A DNA stretch of 64,000 nt from Siphonodentalium dalli (taxonomy: Eukaryota; Mollusca; Scaphopoda; Gadilida; Siphonodentaliidae): NCBI GenBank assembly GCA_032622095.1, contig CP136069.1:203530690-203594689 (forward strand), read 5' to 3'. The notes under the pieces are model-generated. The model worked only from the letters and a program-made list of their open reading frames with translations, was not told the origin of the DNA and made no database searches. Made by a program: the position numbers and the translations under genes. Positions 53,389 through 63,211 of the stretch are shown in pieces (position 1 is the stretch's first letter; each line of letters opens with the position of its first letter).

Positions 53389-54057
53389 GAGGTGATTGCT
53401 GACTATAATTTTTAAAGTCTTTAAAATTTTTGGCCAAATGAAATTTCTTTGGCCATTTCCCCAAAAATGGCAATTTGACAGCCAAAACCCTGTTCATGTC
53501 TGACATTTGCAGAATGAGGTCCTCAAGAGGGTGAATTTAGTGACTACCCTGCACAGCAAAATAAATAGATTTCAAAAATCAAAATCTAATAGTTCTGAGC
53601 TTTGATGGCTGGGTTCCTTGACTTAAGAAGTTGTTGGCTTTGGTTGAGACTGGGGATCTTTCATAAGTTTTAATTTCTAGTTGAGTCCAACTCAGTGCAA
53701 TTTTTTATGTAAAAATGAAGTCAGGGCTCTAATTCTCCAGGTCAAGGTCACCATTGTTCACTCAGTGTGTGAAATAAGCATACAGTTATCTAATCAGAAA
53801 CCTTCTGTTATAATCAGTTCAAAGCATTTGCTGAACAAAACACTGCTAATTAAATTGGTCATTTCCATGTTTTCTGTCTTAACTATACATTTATTATGTC
53901 TTAATATACCATGTTTTAATTACTATTATACATCTATTTATTTATATTTTATTTGCTACTTTATTGAATAATGTTTAGTTAATCAATAATGAGTTGTTTG
54001 GGCTTCAACAGCTCTCAGTAACGATGGCAATACATTTCGATCTTAGTGCTATTTTCT
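53389..54057. other. Mosaic of repeat fragments and unassigned sequence
   Basis: 53410-53490 holds TTTGGCCAAATGAAATTTC (shared with 59430-59490). 53508-53550 is one arm of the CAGAATGAGG family. 53570-53630 matches the CTCTGAGCTTTGA block of the GGTACTC repeat. The rest, including a 96-codon frame at 53681, is unassigned. Confidence 0.5.
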
Positions 54058-57000
54058 ATAAACCGAAACACCTCTCTAAACCGAACAGAAGGGCCGGTCT
54101 GAACACCTCTCTAAACCGAACAGAAGGGCCGGTCTGAACACCTCTCTAAACCGAACAGAAGGGCCGGTCTGAACACCTCTCTAAACTGAACAGAAGGGCC
54201 GGTCTGAACACTTCTCTAAACCGAACAGAAGAGCCGGTCTGAACACCTCTCTAAACTGAACAGAAGGGCCGGTCTGAACACCTCTCTAAACCGAACAGAA
54301 GGGCTGGTCTAAACACCTCTCTAAACTGAACAGAAGGGCCGGTCTGAACACCTCTCTAAACCGAACAGAAGGGCCGGTCTGAACACCTCTCTAAACTGAA
54401 CAGAAGGGTCGGTCTGAACACCTCTCTAAACCGAACAGAAGGGCCGGTCTGAACACCTCTCTAAACTGAACAGAAGGGCCGGTCTGAACACCTCTCTAAA
54501 CCGAACAGAAGGGCCGGTCTGAACACCTCTCTAAACTGAACAGAAGGGCCGGTCTGAACACCTCTCTAAACCGAACAGAAGGGCCGGTCTGAACACCTCT
54601 CTAAACTGAACAGAAGGGCCGGTCTGAACACTTCTCTAAACCGAACAGAAGAGCCGGTCTGAACACCTCTCTAAACTGAACAGAAGGGCCGGTCTGAACA
54701 CCTCTCTAAACCGAACAGAAGGGCCGGTCTGAACACCTCTCTAAACTGAACAGAAGGGCCGGTCTGAACACCTCTCTAAACCGAACAGAAGGGCTGGTCT
54801 AAACACCTCTCTAAACTGAACAGAAGGGCCGGTCTGAACACCTCTCTAAACTGAACAGAAGGGCCGGTCTGAACACCTCTCTAAACCGAACAGAAGGGCC
54901 GGTCTGAACACCTCTCTAAACCGAACAGAAGGGCCGGTCTGAACACCTCTCTAAACCGAACAGAAGGGCCGGTCTGAACACCTCTCTAAACCGAACAGAA
55001 GGGCCGGTCTGAACACCTCTCTAAACTGAACAGTAGGGCCGGTCTGAACACCTCTCTAAACCGAACAGAAGGGCCGGTCTGAACACCTCTCTAAACTGAA
55101 CAGAAGGGCCGGTCTGAACACCTCTCTAAACCGAACAGAAGGGCCGGTCTGAACACCTCTCTAAACTGAACAGAAGGGCCGGTCTGAACACCTCTCTAAA
55201 CTGAACAGAAGGGCCGGTCTGAACACCTCTCTAAACCGAACAGAAGGGCCGGTCTGAACACCTCTAAACCGAACAGAAGGGCCGGTCTGAACACCTCTCT
55301 AAACTGAACAGAAGGGCCGGTCTGAACACCTCTCTAAACCGAACAGAAGGGCCGGTCTGAACACCTCTCTAAACCGAACAGAAGGGTCGGTCTGAACACC
55401 TCTCTAAACCGAACAGAAGGGCCGGTCTGAACACTTCTCTAAACCGAACAGAAGGGCCGGTCTGAACACCTCTCTATACTGAACAGAAGGGCCGGTCTGA
55501 ACACCTCTCTAAACCGAACAGAAGGGCCGGTCTGAACACCTCTCTAAACCGAACAGAAGGGCCGGTCTGAACACCTCTCTAAACCGAACAGAAGGGCCGG
55601 TCTAAATACCTCTCTAAACTGAACAGAAGGGCCGGTCTGAACACCTCTCTAAACTGAACAGAAGGGCCGGTCTGAACACCTCTCTAAACCGAACAGAAGG
55701 GCCGGTCTGAACACCTCTCTAAACTGAACAGAAGGGTCGGTCTGAACACCTCTCTAAACCGAACAGAAGGGCCGGTCTGAACACCTCTCTAAACTGAACA
55801 GAAGGGCCGGTCTGAACACTTCTCTAAACCGAACAGAAGAGCCGGTCTGAACACCTCTCTAAACTGAACAGAAGGGCCGGTCTGAACACCTCTCTAAACC
55901 GAACAGAAGGGCCGGTCTGAACACCTCTCTAAACCGAACAGAAGGGCCGTTCTGAACACCTCTCTAAACTGAACAGAAGGGCCGGTCTGAACACCTCTCT
56001 AAACCGAACAGAAGGGCCGGTCTGAACACCTCTCTAAACTGAACAGAAGGGCCGGTCTGAACACCTCTCTAAACTGAACAGAAGGGCCGGTCTGAACACC
56101 TCTCTAAACTGAACAGAAGGGCCGGTCTGAACACCGCTCTAAACTGAACACCTCTCTAAACTGAACAGAAGGGCCGGTCTGAACACCTCTCTAAACTGAA
56201 CAGAAGCGCCGGTCTGAACACCTCTCTAAACTGAACAGAAGGGTCGGTCTGAACACCTCTCTAAACCGAACAGAAGGGCCGGTCTGAACACCTCTCTAAA
56301 CTGAACAGAAGGGCCGGTCTGAACACCTCTCTAAACTGAACAGAAGGGCCGGTCTGAACACCTCTCTAAACTGAACAGAAGGGCCGGTCTGAACACCTCT
56401 CTAAACTGAACAGAAGCGCCGGTCTGAACACCTCTCTAAACTGAACAGAAGGGCCGGTCTGAACACCTCTCTAAACTGAACAGAAGGGCCGGTCTGAACA
56501 CCTCTCTAAACCGAACAGAAGGGCCGGTCTGAACACCTCTCTAAACTGAACAGAAGGGCCGGTCTGAACACCTCTCTAAACTGAACAGAAGGGCCGGTCT
56601 GAACACCTCTCTAAACTGAACAGAAGGGCCGGTCTGAACACCTCTCTAAACCGAACAGAAGGGCCGGTCTGAACACCTCTAAACCGAACAGAAGGGCCGG
56701 TCTGAACACCTCTCTAAACTGAACAGAAGGGCCGGTCTGAACACCTCTCTAAACTGAACAGAAGGGCCGGTCTGAACACCTCTCTAAACTGAACAGAAGG
56801 GCCGGTCTGAACACCTCTCTAAACTGAACAGAAGGGCCGGTCTGAACTCCTCTCTAAACCGAACAGAAGGGCCGGTCTGAACACCTCTCTAAACTGAACA
56901 GAAGGGCCGGTCTGAACACCTCTCTAAACTGAACAGAAGCGCCGGTCTGAACACCTCTCTAAACTGAACAGAAGGGCCGGTCTGAACACCTCTAAACCGA

Positions 57001-57255
57001 ACAGAAGGGCCGGTCTGAACACCTCTCTAAACTGAACAGAAGGGCCGGTCTGAACACCTCTCTAAACTGAACAGAAGCGCCGGTCTGAACACCTCTCTAA
57101 ACTGAACAGAAGGGCCGGTCTGAACACCTCTCTAAACCGAACAGAAGGGCCGGTCTGAACACCTCTCTAAACTGAACAGAAGGGCCGGTCTGAACAACTC
57201 TCTAAACTGAACAGAAGGGCCGGTCTGAACACCTCTCTAAACTGAACAGAATGGC
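54058..57255. repeat. 35-bp satellite, about 91 copies
   Basis: The unit CACCTCTCTAAACCGAACAG plus AAGGGCCGGTCTGAA comes in two main forms, AAACCGAAC and AAACTGAAC, often alternating so that a 70-bp dimer dominates parts of the array. Rarer marks (CACTTCTC with AGAGCCGG, GGGTCGG, AAGCGCC, and CCTCTAAACC lacking TCT) recur in blocks, showing segmental amplification. The final unit decays into GTCCAATGGGTGTTCAGTTT. Most frames contain stops. It lies within intron 2 of the host gene. Confidence 0.97.
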
Positions 57256-57527
57256 TGGTCCAATGGGTGTTCAGTTTGGAGAGGTTTTACTGCATTTCAA
57301 GGCTTGAATAATTTGAACCGTGAAACTGATGGACTACCAGTATATCAATGATCCTTATATATACCTTGTTTCATGTATCATCTCTTCTGAGTGCTGAGTC
57401 GTATTTGGCATCTAATTCCATTTCTATGTTAGACACTACACCATAAGTTAAAACCATAATTTAAAATTTTTATTATGACAGGCATTATTATATACACTAT
57501 TAATCACACATCTTCATTACCTACTTC
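57256..57527. other. Unassigned intronic spacer
   Basis: No feature recognised. Confidence 0.4.
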
Positions 57528-57532
57528 ATTAT

Positions 57533-57570
<38 letters not shown>

Positions 57571-58280
57571 CAACGAAGTTAGGGGGGTATACTGGAGTCA
57601 GCTTGTCCGTCCGTCCGTCCGTGGACACAAATTTGTCCGGAGTTTTTCTCAGCTGTTTTTGATCAATTTCCGTGAAACTTGGCACAGGCATCAACCACCA
57701 TGGGAACCTGTGCACCTGCGATTATGACGTCTGTCAGACTTTTTTTGTTGGAGTTATTCCCCCTTTTTTGACTTAGAAATTTTTTGCAACATGTATAATT
57801 TTGTCCGAGCTTTTATTCCTACATTTCTAGGTCAATTTTTTTTAACTTGGCACAGACATTTAGTACCATGGGAACCTGTGCACCTGCGATTATGATGTCT
57901 GTCTGGCATTTTTTGGTGGAGTTATTCCCCTTTTTTGACTTAGACATTTTTTTGCAACATGCATAATTTTGTCCGAGCTTTTATTTCTACATTATTAGGT
58001 CAATGTTTTTTAATCTTGGCACTGATATTTAGTACCATGAGAACCTGTGCACCTGCGATTATGATGTCTGTCCGACTTTTTTTGTGGAGTTATTCCCCTT
58101 TTTTTACTTAGAAATTTTTGCAAAATGCATAATTTTGTCCGAGCTTTTATTCCTACATTTTTCGGTCAATAGGTTTAAGATTAGGGTTAGGTTTGTGCAC
58201 CTGCAATGGGAACTGTTATTTTATTATTTTAACTAAATGTTTACTGACATGTGAAACATCTTAGTATTTTAAAAACACGG
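57528..58280 (+). mobile_element. TACCCCCC-ended dispersed repeat with C36 tract
   Basis: ATTATACC then 36 C (57534-57569), GCAACGAAGTTAGGGGGGTA and a GTCCGTCC tract. Four units of about 150-175 bp follow (GTGAAACTTGGCACAGGCAT, CCATGGGAACCTGTGCACCT, GCGATTATGACGTCTGTC, GAGTTATTCCCC, TTTGACTTAGAAATTTTT). It ends ACACGGGGGGTATCC. TACCCCC at the start and GGGGGTA at the end make a short terminal inverted repeat. Confidence 0.8.
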
Positions 58281-58374
58281 GGGGTATCCTTAGTCCCATT
58301 GGGACAGTCACACCTCTAGTTATCTTCTGCCTGCTATCACACTTCCACCTTTCTCGTCCCTGCACTAGCATAAC
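58281..58374. other. Spacer
   Basis: Nothing recognised. Confidence 0.4.
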
Positions 58375-58591
58375 TACAGTAATGCTCTAATTAATCGACT
58401 CCTTAACTACAGCAGAATTATGGGTAACTTTTCAGGATTTAGTCGGAAATATGGCTTGTTGCCATTCATCGGAAAGCTCTCGGCGAGAGCTTTCCAATGA
58501 ATGGCAACAAGCCATATTTCCGACTAAATCCTGAAAAGTTACCCATAATTCTGCTGTAGTTAAGGAGTCGATTAATTAGAGCATTACTGTA
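58375..58591. mobile_element. Tc1-like foldback MITE, complete copy
   Basis: TA, then CAGTAATGCTCTAATTAATC, CCTTAACTACAGCAGAATTA, TGGGTAACTTTTCAGGATTT, AGTCGGAAATATGGCTTGTT and GCCATTCATCGGAAAGCTCT, then the near-perfect inverse to GCATTACTG and TA. Arms are about 105 bp with almost no loop. CAGT ends and a TA target fit the Tc1/mariner group. Non-coding. Confidence 0.88.
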
Positions 58592-58807
58592 ACTTCCCAA
58601 CATTTAAAAGAAAATACAGAAAAATATTCAAATTCCCGTCTCTTTACCCTGCAACTGTCTGAATTGAAACTCAGGTAACATTTCTAGAGGAAAGTATTTT
58701 TAGAAAAGCCATAGGCTTATGGCTGTTATCCAATCCTCATTTGAACTATTGTTTTTGCTATATGTATAATTGTCAATGTGATTTTCTGTTCTTCCTTTCA
58801 AATAAAT
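58592..58807. other. Spacer between two foldback copies
   Basis: Unassigned intronic sequence. Confidence 0.4.
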
Positions 58808-59023
58808 ACAGTGATGCCCTAAGTAATTGACTCTTCAACCACAGCAGAATTATGGGTAACTTTTCAGGATTTAGTCGGAAATATGGCATGTTGCCATTCA
58901 TCGGAAAGCTCTCACTGAGAGCTTTCCAATGAATGGCAACAAGACATATTTCCGACTAAATCCTGAAAAGTTACCCATAATTCTCTTGTGGTTAAGGAGT
59001 CGATTACTTAGGGCATTACTGTA
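58808..59023. mobile_element. Tc1-like foldback MITE, second copy beside exon 3
   Basis: TA, CAGTGATGCCCTAAGTAATT, then the same arm (GGGTAACTTTTCAGGATTTA, CATTCATCGGAAAGCTCTCA) and its inverse to GGGCATTACTG and TA. Slightly more diverged than the first copy. Its end is 42 bp before the exon 3 acceptor. Confidence 0.88.
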
Positions 59024-59065
59024 TTGTTTACACTAACTATTGGATTCAATAATATTCTATTCCAG

Positions 59066-59297
59066 GTTCAAGATATTTACTCCTGTGATCCGCCATGGAT
59101 CGACGGTGGAGTTGATTGGTCCCGCTGTTATAACCATAATATATCCATAGAGATAAACAAACATGTGTTGAAAACTACAGAGAACTTCTATCTTAGAATA
59201 ACTGTTGCTTCTATACGACATAAACAGCACGGAGATAAACAGAACGGCAGCACAATAACTGCTACTTCTACTACAACAACCACAACGCCAAAATCAT
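59066..59297 (+). CDS. Host gene exon 3: extracellular segment and Thr-rich linker
   Basis: The acceptor ATTCTATTCCAG is preceded by a CACTAACT branch point about 29 bases upstream. The exon starts in phase 0, which matches the end of exon 2. It encodes 77 codons plus one base: VQDIYSCDPPWIDGGVDWSR, CYNHNISIEINKHVLKTTEN, FYLRITVASIRHKQHGDKQN, GSTITATSTTTTTTPKS. The donor is TCAT then GTAAGT. Two cysteines join the four of exon 2, and NIS and NGS are potential N-glycosylation sites. The run of threonines looks like an O-glycosylated stalk, so a membrane anchor or further domains should follow. The next exon must begin with two bases completing a codon (phase 1); none is recognised before the right edge. 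Resemblance of exons 2-3 to a CUB domain is only suggestive. Confidence 0.6.
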
Positions 59298-59591
59298 GTA
59301 AGTTCAGCAATGAGTATGAGGCCAAATATAAAAACATAACGCGTTCTCGGGCACCTCTCTCATCACTAAAAAATATTTGATCAAAATTCACATAAACGCA
59401 GTGTTCATGCTGGGTGGAAAACTATTTTGGCCAAATGAATTTTTTTTTTGCCAAATTATAAAAACTTTGGCCAAATTAATTTTGGTCAAATTAAAAACGG
59501 TTGGACCAAATCCTCATTTTCTGTTTTAATTTATTTGTTATCAGGATAAAACCATGATTTAAACAACATGAAAACAACTTTAAGAACCTAA
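59298..59591 (+). other. Intron 3 start with TTTGGCCAAA fragments
   Basis: Contains repeated TTTGGCCAAATTAATTTTGG-type phrases shared with 53410-53490. No exon is recognised. Confidence 0.4.
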
Positions 59592-60357
59592 TCTATCTAC
59601 TATATAATTTGAGACTTCCGTATATGTGTGTGTATATATGTGGGTACTTCATAGAATCGAAAACGCGTGGACAGATTGAGCTCAAATTTCGTATATAAGT
59701 GTAAAATCCCACGGACACCGTCGGGGTCGCATTTTGGAGAAGCTCAGAGCACCTCTTCTCCCTTCCCAATCATCAAAATCACCGCAAACGCCACTTCGGG
59801 GGTTAAGGCATCAACGATCTTTATATTGACCTTATTCGGAGGTGTTAAGGGTTAACTCTCTTTATTGCAATGGACGTAGCTAAACGACTGACCCCATGCG
59901 TCCGAAATACGGATGCGCGACGAAATGCAATTATCTTGATTAAAAAGGCAGAATTGATCTAAGCAGCGTTTGTTTACAATTCAACGCAACGCTATCGCTC
60001 GAAATATTATGCAGACAGATTTCACGACGGGATTAATTGACTGTCCGCTCTTTTCGGGGAGACGGGTACCATGAATTAACTCATTGAAAAACAAAGAATG
60101 CGTTGTCTGTCGTTCCTAGGAAGGGGGGATTTCATCGGGTCAATTAGATTAAATAAATAGGTCAATTAGAATAAAAATTAAATAAATATTAACAAATTCA
60201 AAAAAACATCAATTAAAATTAAAAAACATTAAATTAATATTAAAAAATAAAAAAATAAAAATTGAAAAAAATTGAAAAAAAATATAAATAAAAATAAATA
60301 AATAAAAAAAATGTCATGTTTCTGACCAACCACACCAGTGGCGGGCTATCCTGCTAG
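59592..60357 (+). mobile_element. Helitron-like unit 1
   Basis: It starts with TC (TCTATCTACTATATAATTTG) after an A and ends with a small hairpin region CCAGTGGCGGGC, TATCCTG, then CTAG followed by T: the termini expected of Helitrons. The interior has GATTGAGCTCAAATTTCGTA, AAAATCACCGCAAACGCCAC, GGGGGTTAAGGCATCAACGA and an A-rich tract at 60160-60310, all without Rep-helicase coding. A related 5' half is at 63212. Confidence 0.65.
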
Positions 60358-60888
60358 TCTATCTCATATATATTTTGAAGACCTCTGTTTGTATGTCTGT
60401 ATGTTTGTCTGTATGTCATTTATACAAATCTACGATTCTCGACCGATCGGGACGAAACTTGGTACGTGTGTGTAGTTTGACCAGGCGGTCGACGTTGTCG
60501 TATTGGCGAGCCCGTGCGGCGCCCGCTTCGCGCATGCGCAGACCAGATCTTTGAAACGGGTGGAGCTATCGACTTGAAATTTGCTATGTGAATGTATCTT
60601 GCCCCGGATGCGAATTTTATCGGGTCGCCGAGCCCGTGCGACGCCAGCTTCGCGCATGCGCAGACGAGATCTCGGAAACAGGTGGAGCTATCGACTTGAA
60701 ATTTGGTATGTGAATGTATCTTGGCCCGGATACGAATTTTATCGGGTCGCCGAGCCCGTGCGACGCCAGCTTCGCGTCTTACTTGAAATTTGGTTTTTGA
60801 ATAGCCCGGCCAACGTCGGGCTGGGTAGAGCTATCGACTTGAAATTTGGTTTTTGAATAGCCCGGACAACGTCGGGCTCATCGGCTAG
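60358..60888 (+). mobile_element. Helitron-like unit 2
   Basis: It begins TCTATCTCATATATATTTTG immediately after the CTAG of unit 1 and ends AGCCCGGACAACGTCGGGCT, a strong hairpin, then CATCGGCTAG before T. The interior contains about 2.5 tandem units of about 125 bp (GAGCCCGTGCGACGCCAGCT, CTATCGACTTGAAATTTGGT). It is much richer in GC than its neighbours. Confidence 0.65.
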
Positions 60889-63211
60889 TCTATCTATACT
60901 ATATATTTTGAGACTTTCGTATATATATGTGTATATATGTACTTCATAGAATCCAAAAGGCGTGTAAAGATTGAGCTCAAACTTCCTATGTAAGTGTCAA
61001 ATCCCACCGACACGACCGTGGTCGCGGTTTAGAGAAGCTCAGAGCACCCGTTCTCCAATCTCAAATCACCGCAAAGGCACGGCGTGGGTTAATCAAGTGA
61101 TTATTTAATGAGCGTTTGTTTTTGACGCATCTCTATAAAGAGCGTCTGTTTGCCATTCAACGTTATTTGCATCTGCAGAGAGATATACGGAACATACATT
61201 AAATTTAAAAAAACATTTGTTTCTGACCAACCCTGCGAGCACGGATGGCGCGCTTTGTTTTTACAGTATATAGTTATATACCGAAATCATCCCAGATAAT
61301 CACGAATATAGCATCAGATTTCTCCCCAGATATACCGTTATAAAGCTACTGGAATCTGCCAATCTACGGGAAATTCCAGGGAATGCCGATTGAGCTCAAA
61401 CTTGCTACCCACGGGAAGTGTCATATATATGAGTGTGTCCTTTATAGACTCGAACCGATTGAGCTCAAACTTGCTAAATAAGAAAATAGCCCCCAAGCCG
61501 TAAATATCAACAACAACGATATTACTAAATACACGTTTTCGGCAATGTGAGAGTTTTCGGGGAGCCATGATGCCAACAACAATGACCCGAAGCCCTGAAT
61601 GCCAACAACAACCACATCGCGATCCAAGAGGAGTAACTCTACATTTTTTTATATCTGTATATGTATATCTTTATATCCATATTCACTTTAAACTGCTAAA
61701 CCCGTTGAGCCAAAACTTGCTAATACCTCGCAAAATATAGAATTTACATTTTCTGATGTATACATTTTTTGTTACGGCTGAAAATCTTAGTCTATTTCCG
61801 AAACATTCAGATTTTAAAGTCTAAACTTACACACCACAATTCCTGCTAACTGACGCAGCTATATGCCAGTGCCCCAAACCGTGAACGCCAACGACATTGT
61901 TGGCGAGAAAATAGCCCCCAAGCCGTAAATATCAACAACAACGACATTGTTGGCGAGAAAATAATTAGTTAAAATTATTAAATACACGTTTTCGGCAATG
62001 TGAGATTGTTTCTGGGAGCTGTGATGCCAACATCAACGACCCGAAGCCCTGAATGCCAACAACGACGACATCATCGGATCAGGTTTTTTAAGTGCAATCC
62101 TATTTTCCCTTTTCGTCAATGTGAGATTTTTCGGGGAGCCGTGATGCCAACAACAACGACCCGAAGCCCTGAATGCCAACAACAACCACATCGCGATCCA
62201 AGAGGAGTAACTCTACATTTTTTTATATCTGTATATGTATATTTTTATATCCATATTCACTTCAAACTGCTAAACCCGTTGAGCCAAAACTTGCTAACAC
62301 CTCGCAAAATATAGCATTTACATTTTCTGATGTATACATTTTTTGTTACGGCTGAAAATCTTAGTCTATTTCCGAAACATTAAGATTTTAAAGTCTAAAC
62401 TTACACACCACAATTCGTGCTAACTGACGCAGCTATATGCCAGTGCCCCAAACCGTGAACGCCAACGACATTGTTGGCGCGAAAATAGCCCCCAAGCCGT
62501 AAATATCAACAACAACGACATTGTTGGCGAGAAAATAATTAGTTAAAATTATTAAATACACGTTTTCGGCAATGTGAGATTTTTCGGGGAGCCGTGATGC
62601 CAACTACAACGACCCGAAGCCCTGAATGCCAACAACAACGACATCATCGGGTCAGTTTTTTAAGTGCAATCCTATTTTCCCTTTTCGTCAATGTGAGATT
62701 TTTCGGGGAGCCGTGATGCCAACAACAACGACCCGAAGCCCTGAATGCCAACAACAACCACATCATCGGGTCAGTTTTTTAAGTGAATCCAAGGCACTGC
62801 GATACGTCCCGAATCTGACGGGACTTCCACTGCCCAAAACCGTGAATGCCAACGACATTGTTGGCGAGAAAAATAGCCCCCAAGCCATAAATATCAACAA
62901 CAACGACATTATTGGCGAGAAAATAATTAGTTAAAATTACTAAATACACGCAATCCTATTTTCCCTATACGGCAATGTGAGATTTTTCGGGTAGCCCCGA
63001 GCCGTGATGCCAACAACAACGACACGAAGCCCTGAATGCCAACAACAACGACATCATCGGGTCAGTTTTTTCCGCCCGATGTACCTTAAATAATACCTCT
63101 TTTAGGGAGGGTACAATAATTTCTCTTAAAAAGGCACGATTAACTCATTGAAAAGCGAAAAAAACTGTCATGTTTCTGACCAACGCCGCCAGTGGCGGGC
63201 TAACCTGCTAG
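60889..63211 (+). mobile_element. Helitron-like unit 3 with a 575-bp internal duplication
   Basis: It begins TCTATCTATACTATATATTT directly after the CTAG of unit 2 and ends CCGCCAGTGGCGGGCTAACC then TGCTAG before T, with the hairpin CCGCC/GGCGG nine bases from CTAG. Inside, a block of about 575 bp starting ACAACCACATCGCGATCCAA is present at about 61610 and 62180. Shorter blocks (GATGCCAACAACAACGACCC, GAAGCCCTGAATGCC, GACATTGTTGGCGAGAAAAT) repeat many times. No protein is encoded. Confidence 0.6.

Noticed and set aside
57521-57715. ORF with a poly-Gly tail
   Set aside because: Created by reading through the C36 tract and a dispersed repeat.
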